Assembly (NCBI GenBank): GCA_012103455.1
Contig: WLWT01000001.1
Span: 2,652,001-2,716,000 of the forward strand
From: Gammaproteobacteria bacterium
Lineage (GTDB): Bacteria; Pseudomonadota; Gammaproteobacteria; HK1
Length of the DNA: 64,000 nucleotides
Direction of reading: 5' to 3'
Shown: positions 53,213 to 61,442 of the stretch, piece by piece
Layout of the letters: each line of letters opens with the position of its first letter
How positions within the stretch are numbered: position 1 is the stretch's first letter
Translations under genes and position numbers: made by a program
Notes under the pieces: model-generated
Databases searched by the model: none
The model's input: only the letters and a program-made list of their open reading frames with translations
What the model was told of the DNA's origin: nothing

Positions 53213-55136
53213 GTACGCCCGGCATGGGCACGAACGAATGGGGTGAAAGTCCCCTGTGGGAAAATCACACTCCATGGCAATAGAAATTGCTACGGAAATT
53301 AACGACTAGCCACCCGCAAGGGCAAAGTGGTGAGGCAACGTCTGAAGGAAGCGTTAAGCAAAGCGGCGAGTTGATGAACAAGACCGTCATAGGAGGCGTA
53401 GGCTGAAGGCGAGATGGCCCAAGACATCGAAGCCCTGTGATTGAACGGCCAGCGTCAATGGTGCAGTGGTGCAGCGAAAGTTCGCGCTCTTAGTCTGGGG
53501 AGAGCTGCTCGACAGGCGAGCGGTAGATAACCCGTCAGGCCACGGGTAGCTCAAGCCTGGGCCTGTCCGTAGGCATCGCCGCAGAAGAGCGAACCCGATG
53601 CAAACCGATAGCGCCTGGCGGGGTCACTCAGTCGGTGACCGAACAGAAGTCAGCAGAGGCCTAGTCGCCCAATGCCTCGCGTAAGGGTGGGGACAGGGTG
53701 AAGGCCTGAACATTCACCACCCAGGAGGCGCCTTGCCCTACCGGCCGCCCCGCACACCGACCGGAGTGATTGGGTGAAGCAGCGTAGGGACGAGCAACCC
53801 GCCTTGAGCACCGCTCGACTCGCACACCTCGTGTGGGCGGAGAATCGCCATCGGGCCTGGAAGCGTGTTCGAGCCAACACAGGGGCACCGGGTGTGGATG
53901 GCAGGGCTATCGATGCCTTCCCCGACTGGGCTAGGGCCAACGGGCGCGAGGTAAAAAGTGCGCGGTTGGCGGGGACCTATCACCCAGCCCCGGTGCGCCG
54001 GGTTGAGCTACCCCAGCCCAACGGCGGTATACGTGTGCTGGGCATTCCTACGGGACTCGCTCGCCTCATTCAGCCAGCCATTGCACAACGCCTGATGGCG
54101 TTGTTCGACCCGGACTTCTCAATCGATAGCTATGGGTTCAGGCCGGGCCGCGATGCCCATCAGGTGGTGCACCCGATACAGCACGAGAGTGCGCACAATC
54201 GGCGTCATGCTGTGGCTATCGACCGGTCGAAGTGCTTTGACCGGGTTAACCAGGATCGGCTGATGACCCAGCGGGGCCGCAAGGTGCAGGACAAACGGGT
54301 AGTGAAGCGGAGCAAGCGCTCCTTGCAAGCAGGCGTCTTGCTAGGCAATCAGCTTGAAGCGAGTCACCGGGGTGTCCCTCAGGGCGGACCATTATCGCCG
54401 TGGTTGGCAAACAGTCTGCTTGACCGGATGGACAAGGAACTGGCGCGGCGCGGGCATCCTTTTGCCCGATACGCAGATGACATCCTTATCGGGCTGGGCC
54501 GCCAGCGCGCCGGTGAACGCTTGCGGCGTAGCCTGACACATTATCGGCAGAAAGGTCTGCCAGTGGTAGTCAATACCGATAAAAGCCGCGGGGTCAAAGT
54601 CAGTAACAGCCAGTGCCCGGGGGTTACCTTCCGGGGCGGGCGTATCCACTGGCACGCCAAAGTGCTGGAGAAGTTTAAACAGCCAATACGGCCACTGACC
54701 AACCGGCACTGGGGTGTATCGATGCGTTACCCGCTTGACAAACTCAGCCACTACCTTCGGGGCTGGCGCAACTATTTTGGTAGTGCCAGGGGGTATCAAC
54801 GCGGTGTCGATCGAGCGCATTGGATTCGACGACGCCTCCGTATGGCCTACTGGCGACAGTGGCGTAAGCCGCGAACCAAGGTAGGGAACCTGATAAAGCG
54901 TGGCTGTATCCATACAGCTTGCACTGGCCTGTGGACTGACCCGCAAGGGGCCGTGGCGTCGGTCAAAGACACCCGGTATTGAGCAGGCGTTGTCCAATGC
55001 TTACCTGAAAGCCGAAGGTCTTTATTCCCTGCGCGAGGGTTGGAGCAAGCTTCACTAGGGGAAATGAAACGCCCTGTGCGGACCCCCATGCAGGGTGTTG
55101 TGGGCAGGGACGGCTAGAGACCGTCCCTTACCCGAT
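53213..55136 (+). mobile_element. Group IIC (attC-type) intron
   Basis: The 5' end GTACGCCCGGCATGGGCACG resembles the conserved group IIC start (usually GTGCG); the 3' end is CCCTTACCCGAT. It encodes a reverse transcriptase without endonuclease. It is oriented opposite to the cassettes and sits after TTGT, matching the known insertion preference of attC introns. About 1.92 kb. Ends could be off by one or two bases. Confidence 0.82.
53774..54982 (+). CDS. Group II intron reverse transcriptase/maturase
   Basis: 402 residues from a GTG. Motifs in order: TGAPGVDG, LGIPTGLARLIQPAIAQRL, SYGFRPGRDAHQVV, the Asp of AIDRSKCFDRVN, GVPQGGPLSPWLANSLLDRM, catalytic FARYADDILI (YADD), and a C-terminal thumb/maturase region ending LRGWRNYFGSARGY. 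There is no HNH endonuclease, as usual for class C. The frame looks intact, so it may be active. Confidence 0.93.
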   Translation: MKQRRDEQPALSTARLAHLVWAENRHRAWKRVRANTGAPGVDGRAIDAFPDWARANGREVKSARLAGTYHPAPVRRVELPQPNGGIRVLGIPTGLARLIQPAIAQRLMALFDPDFSIDSYGFRPGRDAHQVVHPIQHESAHNRRHAVAIDRSKCFDRVNQDRLMTQRGRKVQDKRVVKRSKRSLQAGVLLGNQLEASHRGVPQGGPLSPWLANSLLDRMDKELARRGHPFARYADDILIGLGRQRAGERLRRSLTHYRQKGLPVVVNTDKSRGVKVSNSQCPGVTFRGGRIHWHAKVLEKFKQPIRPLTNRHWGVSMRYPLDKLSHYLRGWRNYFGSARGYQRGVDRAHWIRRRLRMAYWRQWRKPRTKVGNLIKRGCIHTACTGLWTDPQGAVASVKDTRY

Positions 55137-55384
55137 TATGTTGCTGGCTCACCATTACACCATAACTCATATTCGCTTATGTCTATTTCCTTCCCCCATG
55201 ATATGGCATAGCCTCCTTGCTCAACTTTCACAGATTTGAATAAAACAGGGTTTTTTAATGGTTGGAACATTTTTCTTTTTAACAAAGGCGTAACATCGTA
55301 TTTTTTAATTTGCTGATTATCAAATTCAACTTTCAAAGTTCGTTCGCCGATAGCCTGGACATTATTTATTTTAGGATAATTCAT
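55136..55384 (-). CDS. DUF2442-type protein (cassette)
   Basis: 82 residues: MNYPKINNVQAIGERTLKVE, then YDVTPLLKRKMFQPLKNPVL, and ISEYELWCNG at the end. This is the small DUF2442 fold, commonly encoded next to DUF4160 genes as here. Often described as a candidate toxin-antitoxin partner but not proven. The last stop base coincides with the intron end. Confidence 0.85.
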   Translation of the reverse strand: MNYPKINNVQAIGERTLKVEFDNQQIKKYDVTPLLKRKMFQPLKNPVLFKSVKVEQGGYAISWGKEIDISEYELWCNGEPAT

Positions 55385-55387
55385 TGC

Positions 55388-55636
55388 TTACTCCAATGGA
55401 GGCAGTTTATGAAATTCTTGTGCATCCCACATTTTTTTCATCTCACCTTTGTTAAGCGTAGCCCATTCAATCACCAATTTCTTTGCTCTGCTTGGTAAGT
55501 CGCCCTCAATCATTTCAAGGGTATCAATACTGAATAGCCCAACATGTTCACCGTATACAGCATGGAAGTGTGGTGGTGGATGGTCGCCAAAGAACAACTT
55601 TATTACAATTCCATAAAATCTTGCTATTTCAGGCAT
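55388..55636 (-). CDS. DUF4160-type protein (cassette)
   Basis: 82 residues with the hallmark PPPHFHAVYGEHVGLFSIDT. The C-terminus reads LVIEWATLNKGEMKKMWDAQ. It is 3 bp upstream of the DUF2442 gene, and the pair is usually co-transcribed. A TA-like function is inferred from such pairings. Confidence 0.88.
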   Translation of the reverse strand: MPEIARFYGIVIKLFFGDHPPPHFHAVYGEHVGLFSIDTLEMIEGDLPSRAKKLVIEWATLNKGEMKKMWDAQEFHKLPPLE

Positions 55637-55639
55637 CTT

Positions 55640-55790
55640 TTTTCCTGTTTCTTTCTAATTTTTCAATTCTCTCAAATGCAGAAGAGAAATACTCATTTGC
55701 TTCAGTAGCATTTAGAATCTAGCGTTCGTCTGTTTCCGCTGCTCGTAAATCAATTAGCTTTTCTAAATAAGTATCCACAAAACCTTGCGG
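55640..55790 (-). pseudogene. Small open frame with an internal stop
   Basis: Reads VDTYLEKLIDLRAAETDER, then TAG, then ILNATEANEYFSSAFERIEK to its end at the DUF4160 start. Low-complexity helical; possibly a decayed third gene of the DUF4160 cassette. Confidence 0.35.
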
Positions 55791-56005
55791 CAATAATAGT
55801 GATAAAAATACCCAATTACAAGACACTCTGTCAAGTATTGTGGTTTATAGAAATAAGCACCCACTAATAAGACTGCTAAAATTACTTTTAAATATTTTAC
55901 TGGCTTAGCAAATTTAATGACTAACTTAACTTCTTCGTCTGCTTTCTCTTTCATTCTAGTTGCAGTCCTTTTATTAAAGTCATCTTGTTTTTTGTCGTAG
56001 TACAT
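55763..56005 (-). CDS. Small membrane protein (cassette)
   Basis: 80 residues from the ATG at 56005, which follows GAGGGA; an upstream ATG at 56026 lies in attC. It has a charged N-terminus (KEKADEEVKLVIKFAKPVK) and two hydrophobic segments (YLKVILAVLLVGAYFY, LVIGYFYHYY). AT-rich. Function unknown. Confidence 0.6.
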   Translation of the reverse strand: MYYDKKQDDFNKRTATRMKEKADEEVKLVIKFAKPVKYLKVILAVLLVGAYFYKPQYLTECLVIGYFYHYYCRKVLWILI

Positions 56006-56022
56006 GGTTCCCTCAAGTAGCA

Positions 56023-56083
56023 ACATAACGGCCGCAATCAGCCGCTGGCGTCCTCGCCAGTCGGCTGGATTGCGTTGTTAGAT
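56023..56083 (-). other. attC site 6
   Basis: ACATAAC and GTTAGAT flank arms CCGCAATCAGCCGCTGGCG and CGCCAGTCGGCTGGATTGCG that pair almost perfectly. It supplies the last codons of the 158-residue gene upstream. Confidence 0.9.
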
Positions 56084-56514
56084 GCGTCGTTTCGACCTTC
56101 CACAGCAGCCGATCGCAATCGAAAGCCAACGGTTGCCTCAATCACTTTCTCAGCCATCATTTCAGCAGATGAGGTCTTTTGAACTGGCAAATCAAGTAGG
56201 CGCGAGACACGCGCGAGAATCGTCTTGGTACTTCCTACTCGCTCAAGTGCAGAAATCGCTGCTTGTCTGGTTTTGCATTGGCGCATTTCTTCGACCAACG
56301 CGACAAGTTCCGAATCGGCGATGGAATCGGAAGCGCGTTTCTGTCCGGCTTTGGTGTCCTCCACGACCACCCTGATCCGAGCGGCGCCGGAGATAACGGC
56401 CTCAATGTCTGACGCCGGGAGTCGCGCCAACTGTTTGGCTAGTTCCTGCAGTAGTTGAACTGCCTTCTGATTGGGTAGAGGCGCGGCCTTTTCGTTCTTC
56501 CCGGATGTGGTCAC
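56038..56514 (-). CDS. Helical protein paired with ParA (cassette)
   Basis: 158 residues, largely alpha-helical: LLQELAKQLARLPASDIEAV, then ALVEEMRQCKTRQAAISALE. The C-terminal residues (NAIQPTGEDASG) are encoded by attC 6. It begins at an ATGA overlap with the ParA stop, so the two are co-translated. Could be a ParB-like or accessory partner, but no HTH is recognised. Confidence 0.65.
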   Translation of the reverse strand: MTTSGKNEKAAPLPNQKAVQLLQELAKQLARLPASDIEAVISGAARIRVVVEDTKAGQKRASDSIADSELVALVEEMRQCKTRQAAISALERVGSTKTILARVSRLLDLPVQKTSSAEMMAEKVIEATVGFRLRSAAVEGRNDASNNAIQPTGEDASG

Positions 56515-57431
56515 TCGTCGAGCCTCTCTTGAAACTCTGTAACGAACTCTTCCAGCTCGTTCACAACGTTTTGATACGTTCCGGGAGACTGTCCGGTCAA
56601 GACTACCGGCACTCCGTATTCTGGAGCATCGCCAAAAAGGGTTTTGTTTTCTCTGATCCAGGCGTCGAATACTGGGAGACCTAGAGCTTTGGTCTGCGCC
56701 ATGTATGGTCGTTGGGTCGAAATCGGCTGCTGGCTTTGGACTTGAATCATGGTGAAAATCACCCCTAGCAAAGTGGGGTCAATGGTCTCACTTTTTGAGT
56801 CGTTGTCCATTGTGACGTATTCGTTGAATGGCTCCACAAGATCATTCAGATTCCGCCGGAGATAATCGATTCCCAACGTCGATAAGTAGTCGGGCTTCGC
56901 AGGGACCAGAATCTTATCGCTTGCGACGATAGCTGTTTTGGTGACAACGTTGAAGTTTGGCGGGCAATCAATAAGGACCAGGTCAAAGTCATCCACCAGG
57001 TCTTCGAGCCCGTTCTTGAGGCGCTGATGGACTCGGAGAAAGCTTGTTTTCGCTTGCTTAAGGGTTGCGCCACCTAGCTTCGTCGCAAGTTCTAGGTCAA
57101 CGTTTATTAGTCCAAGATGTGAAGAGACCAGATGAAGCTCACCTCTACCATCGAGTCGTTGCCGTGTCCGTTCGGGCTGAAAGATTAGTTGTTCGATCGG
57201 AAACGGCGTTCCCGACGAAAACGAATCAAACCATGATTTGATAGTTTGATCTTCCGCAAGATGCTCGTTCCAATAGTCTGGCTGCACAAAGGAGAAAGTC
57301 AGACTCGCTTGAGCGTCTAAGTCGAGAAGGAGGACACGTTTCCCCCGCCAAGCAAGCTCTGCGGCGAGGTTGGCGGTTGTCGTTGTTTTGCCAACGCCCC
57401 CTTTGTAGTTGATTACCGATACTACTGGCAT
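56511..57431 (-). CDS. ParA/Soj-family ATPase (cassette)
   Basis: 306 residues. Deviant Walker A KGGVGKTT at 10-17, LDLDAQASLTF, and the switch VLIDCPPNFNVVT. The C-terminal third reads GLPVFDAWIRENKTLFGDAP. ParA proteins position plasmids or cargo; as a cassette it may serve maintenance or a different ATP switch. The start at 57431 follows AGGAGG. Immediately upstream lies IS element B, which sits where attI should join. Confidence 0.88.
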   Translation of the reverse strand: MPVVSVINYKGGVGKTTTTANLAAELAWRGKRVLLLDLDAQASLTFSFVQPDYWNEHLAEDQTIKSWFDSFSSGTPFPIEQLIFQPERTRQRLDGRGELHLVSSHLGLINVDLELATKLGGATLKQAKTSFLRVHQRLKNGLEDLVDDFDLVLIDCPPNFNVVTKTAIVASDKILVPAKPDYLSTLGIDYLRRNLNDLVEPFNEYVTMDNDSKSETIDPTLLGVIFTMIQVQSQQPISTQRPYMAQTKALGLPVFDAWIRENKTLFGDAPEYGVPVVLTGQSPGTYQNVVNELEEFVTEFQERLDE

Positions 57432-57483
57432 GTTCTCCCTCCTGGAGGTGATTGAGGTGCCTGCTTATTAGGCTAGTATCTAC

Positions 57484-58590
57484 TAATTCGGAAAAAAATT
57501 ACCCGACATTAATTCAGAATATATCTGACATGCTTTTCATAGAAAAACCGTTTAATTATTTGCGTATTGTGTTGCAGTGAGTGCAACACCGAACGAGCCA
57601 AGGCCACCCGTTGCTCCTTTGTAGCCACCACTGTCCGCCCAATTCGTTGGCTTTTTACATGATGCCATACTAGCTCATCAGGATTGAGTTCCGGTGAATA
57701 CGGCGGTAACCATACTAACGTGAGCTTACCTTGGCTAGTGCGGACAAATTCTTGCACCTTCTTGGCTCGATGAATTGGATGGCCATCAACAACCCAATAG
57801 ACCGATCGCTTGGCGTTGTGCAACAAACGCCTTAGAAAGTCGATAAAAACGTCTGCGGTTACCCGTGATTCGGTTACCATGAAACGCAGGTGACCCTTCG
57901 GCGAAACGGCTGACAGCCTATTCACGCTAAAGCGCCGACCCGTTTTCGCTACAACCGGCGTATCACCCCGTACCCCCCAAGTGGTACCACGATGATAATC
58001 CGACCGGATCGTCGATTCGTCGCCAAAATAGACCCGCGCTCGGCGCCTTTTCGCTTCTCGTTGTACTTCAGGCCAAGTTTCTCTTAACCATACCTTAACC
58101 TGATCAGGGTTTTGCTCGTATGCCTTAAACCCAGGGCGCTGCGCACTCATCCCCCAACGAGACAGGCTATTGCCCACCGAGCGCTCGCTGACCTCGATGC
58201 CAAATTTGTCTTTCAGTCATATCTGAATCATCGAGCGCGTCCACAAGGCATCGTGAAAATCCAATTGCAACGGATTCGTTTTAACTAGTTCACGTAAGCG
58301 ATCCGCATATTCATCGGGACACTTTCTTGGGCGGCCCGTGATCTTGCCGGTGGACAGCGCCTGTTCACCACCTTGCTCATATCTGGATAACCAATCGTCA
58401 ATGCAAGAACGATGAAATCCGAGGGCTTTAATTACTTTTTCAGGGCTTTCACCCGATAATACTTGCGCAACCGCGTGCCTGCGGATGGCTTCTCGCGCGG
58501 AATGGGGCAGTGAGCGACCGTCTGTCTTTTTCATAGCATCACTATAACACATTTTATTAATTTGTGTCGGGTAATTTTTTGCCGAAGTAG
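57484..58590 (-). mobile_element. IS630-family element B, copy 2 (1107 bp)
   Basis: Ends CTAATTCGGAAAAAAATTAC and GTAATTTTTTGCCGAAGTAG flanked by TA (57482-57483 and 58591-58592). Inserted at the TA of the attI core GTTA of integron 2. Orientation is opposite to copy 1. Confidence 0.92.
57509..58552 (-). pseudogene. IS630-family transposase of element B, copy 2 (one stop)
   Basis: Same length and nearly same sequence as the copy at 48311-49354, but the codon TTA in ...QILLKDKFGIE... is TGA here (58214-58216). The frame is otherwise continuous. Several residue differences (NRLSAV, YWVVDG) show it is an independent copy. Confidence 0.9.
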
Positions 58591-58625
58591 TAACAGTATG
58601 TTACACAGGCCGCTGGCCTCTGTAA
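58591..58625 (-). other. attI site of integron 2
   Basis: Starts with AACAGTATGTTACAC followed by the dyad AGGCC-GCT-GGCCT, matching attI 1. The cassette-side half is displaced by element B, which would separate Pc from the ParA cassette. Confidence 0.7.
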
Positions 58626-58629
58626 CATT

Positions 58630-58659
58630 ATTATAGGGCGGCCCTATAATTTTCTGCAA
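58630..58659 (-). promoter_or_regulatory. Putative cassette promoter Pc, integron 2
   Basis: TTGCAG (58654-58659), 18-bp spacer, TATAAT (58630-58635) on the minus strand, as in integron 1. Element B (1.1 kb) now lies between it and the first cassette gene. Confidence 0.6.
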
Positions 58660-59407
58660 TCGCCAAGGCTACTCCCGTAACTAATTGAAATATAAAAATT
58701 TACCTACTTCGGAAAATCAGCGAAAAACTATAGGGAATTGTTCCCTATAATTCTGTTGTATTTTTGCAACAACAAGCGTATCCTGCCTCCAACTTTCTTG
58801 AAAAGGATTTTGAGATGACCAGATCCCCTTTCCTGCTATCCATTGCTGACTATATGCGGGTGCGTGGTTACAGCAAGCGCACCATCCACACCTATATCCG
58901 GTGGATAAAATCCTTTATCATATTTAGCCAAAAACGACACCCAAGCGACATGGGTCGGGATGAGGTCGTGGCTTACCTGACGTATTTGGCGGTTAAACGC
59001 AAGGTCTCCTCCAGCACACAGTCGCTGGCACTCAATGCGCTAGTCTTTTTGTATGACAAGTTTCTGGAAAAGCCTTTAGGCGATGTGAGCGAGTGCCATC
59101 GTGCGCGGCGTCAACAGAAGTTGCCATCAGTGCTAACACCGTCCGAGGTGCAAAGCTTGCTTTCTCTACTGTCAGGAAAGCACCGCTTAATGGCGTGCAT
59201 TATGTATGGCTCCGGGTTGCGACGTATTGAGTTGATACGTCTTCGCGTGAACGCTATTGATTTCGATTTTGGACACATTCGAATTTGGAACGGAAAAGGC
59301 TATAAGCACCGCATTGTCACATTGGCATCAGAACTGACTTCTGCGCTAAAATATCAGATAGAAAAAGTCAAGATATTATTGGAAGAAGACCAACAAAGCG
59401 CTGGATA

Positions 59408-60520
59408 TACCCATCACACTTCAAGATGCGAACATCGGTGCATTAATAATGTGAAACCTATCAGTGATTCTTTTTCTCAATAAAATCTTTCGTCTTCCAA
59501 TGCGCTTGAAAAAATTCAAAGAGGCTTCCCGAAAATCTACAAACTTCTCATAGTACCGATTATAAGTAACCGCTTCATGCATCATTTTCCAAAGTCGCTC
59601 AATTGGATTTAAATTCGGTGAATAGGGCGGCAAATAGTGTAATTTAATGTTTGAGTCCTTGGCATAAGACTGAACGTCTTTGCTCTTATGATAAGCCGCA
59701 TTATCCCAAATTACATGAATGTCTTTCTCTGGTGCATGCCGTTTGCGTAGAGATTTTAGAAAAGATTTAATGGTTTGCGCATTCACTCGCTCAACTTCAG
59801 TGTGGATTATTTTGTGACCCTCCAAAGATACAGCACCAATGAAATTCAATCGTGTTTGACGAGCCGTTGTGGCAATATTCTTTCGAGTGCCTCTTAAAAT
59901 CCATCCATAAGCCAACCGTGTTTGATACTGCGGATGAAAACTGTCCGAGAAATAGATTAAACCCTTGTTTTTAGCGTTTTTCGAAAGATGTTCATATTCC
60001 TTGACAAACGCTTTTTGCGCCTGTGCGTTTGCTTTCGCTGGAACTGCATGAGGCTTCTTATGGCAGACATTATTGCGATGCAGCCATTTTGTCATGCCGC
60101 TTACACTGTAAACCTTACCAAAATTCAACTTCACATAAGTGCAAATGTCCTTAACATGAGGATAAGTCATTCCTTCTAGGTGTTTAACGAGCTTTGCTGT
60201 TTCATTCTCGTCTCAATCACTTTTGCTGCCCCCGTTTTCGGGCTTCAGCTTAGCTTTAGAAAAGTAATCATCGACATGGCGTCTAATAGTCTCATCATCT
60301 AAAAGCAAAATCCTAGAAATTTCTGAATAACTATAACCCTCATCAAAAGCTAAAACAGCTTTTATTCGGTCTCGAATACGCCCATCTCTCTCTTTACGAT
60401 GAGATTTTATGAGTTCATCGCGCTTGCTGGGTGTTAAATGATTGTTCATAAGCTTATTTTGACCATAATCAGCTAGCTAATATAAGTATTCTATATTCGC
60501 ATTTTCAATGGCGATGGGTA
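59408..60520 (-). mobile_element. IS630-family element A, copy 2 (1113 bp)
   Basis: Ends TACCCATCACACTTCAAGAT and ATTTTCAATGGCGATGGGTA, flanked by TA (59406-59407 and 60521-60522). Inserted in intI copy 2 in the opposite orientation to the gene. Same element as that at 47321-49541. Confidence 0.93.
59421..60449 (-). pseudogene. IS630-family transposase of element A, copy 2 (in-frame TGA)
   Basis: 343 codons in a single frame, broken only by one TGA after GGSKSD (60213-60215). Downstream the DDE domain is complete: LIYFSDSFHPQYQTRLAYGW, VIWDNAAYHKSKDVQ, LPPYSPNLNPIERLWKMMHE. The same TGA occurs in copy 1, so it predates their separation; readthrough or a two-part transposase is possible. Confidence 0.85.
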
Positions 60521-60907
60521 TATGCCGGTGTTTGGTTACCCAACGCATTGGCGAGAAAATACCCCACAGCACAGTATGAACTTGGCTGGCACTATCTTTT
60601 TCCAGCATCCAGATTAAGTATTGATCCTGAAACAAACAAGTTGCGCCGACACCATATTGATGAGAGTTTGTTTGGCAAGGTGCTCCGCGATGCGGTCAAA
60701 AAATCCGGTATTCAAAAGACCGTTACACCCCACACTTTACGGCATTCCTTTGCTACTCACTTCTTGCAAAGTGGTGCTGATATACGCACTGTTCAGGAAC
60801 AACTCGGGCATAGTGATGTAAAAACGACGGAAATTTACACACATGCGCTCAAACAGGGTGCTCAGGGCGTCAAAAGTCCACTCAGTAGCTTGTTGGGGCG
60901 GGACTGA

Positions 60908-61229
60908 TACTACTGCATTGCCCCAAACACGGGTTTGCCACACATCTGCAATCATCACGTTTCTGAATTGGAAAGCCTCTATCAGCATTCCTTTGCAAAA
61001 GTAGGAGACGGCGCAGAAAGAGGCCCAGATAAGGGACAGACACAATTTCCGGCACAATTTCCCAGTTTCCCGGCACAATCTCCCTCTGCCCCTTCTAGTC
61101 CAGGGTTTTTCTGGACTACACAAAACGCCTAGACCTCAATGGCTACTTGCCACAGGCAAAAATCGCGTTTGTCCTTCCTGTACTCATAACAGAGAATAAT
61201 ATGTTTTAAGTCTGCTCAGAGGAAGCGCG
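60908..61229. other. Intergenic stretch before the Phd-like gene
   Basis: About 320 bp after intI copy 2. It holds a hairpin AGTCCAG-GGTTTTT-CTGGACT (61097-61117) and degenerate CACAATTTCC repeats near 61050-61090. No gene was recognised. The promoter of the Phd-like gene should be at its right end. Confidence 0.5.
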
Positions 61230-61442
61230 ATGTTTAGTAGCTCCGATATTCACACCGTGACGGATTTCAGCCGCAAGCCAGCCGAACACATCAAACGGCT
61301 GCACAAAAGTAAGCGCCCGGAGATTCTAACCGTCAACGGCAAGGCCGCCGTTGTCGTTCAGGATGCTGAAACCTATGAGAAAATGGCCGAATTGGCCGCC
61401 TACGCTGATAGCATCATCGCAAACGCTGGCAAACAGCCATAA
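61230..61442 (+). CDS. Phd/YefM-family antitoxin, 3' end altered at island edge
   Basis: 70 residues with the Phd N-terminal DNA-binding region: SSDIHTVTDFSRKPAEHIKR then ILTVNGKAAVVVQDAETYEK. The C-terminus after YADSI (IANAGKQP) is encoded at or beyond the junction with the thioredoxin gene, so the native end and any toxin gene have been lost. The start follows GAGGAAG by 6 bp. Confidence 0.82.
   Translation: MFSSSDIHTVTDFSRKPAEHIKRLHKSKRPEILTVNGKAAVVVQDAETYEKMAELAAYADSIIANAGKQP

Larger units (their letters stand above)
58815..60907 (+). pseudogene. intI: Integron integrase, copy 2, interrupted by IS element A
   Basis: The 5' part (58815-59407) and the 3' part (60523-60907) join to exactly 978 bp, i.e. 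325 residues, when the IS and one TA are removed. Arg-His-Arg-Tyr catalytic residues are all present: [37 protein letters not shown]. The IntI-specific patch [20 protein letters not shown] is intact. It lacks the lesions of copy 1, so the IS appears to be the only block. Confidence 0.95.
43490..61426. mobile_element. Integron island (~17.9 kb) inserted in the TlpA-like gene
   Basis: Bounded by the two halves of one thioredoxin gene. It contains two integron integrase genes, two attI/Pc regions, six recognisable attC sites, about a dozen cassette genes, six IS or IS remnants and a group II intron. Base composition is lower in GC than the flanks in several cassettes. No clear target duplication was seen at the two ends. 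Confidence 0.85.

Noticed and set aside
60213..60215. TGA in element A transposase as a selenocysteine codon
   Set aside because: No selenocysteine insertion element recognised, and the position is not a redox site.
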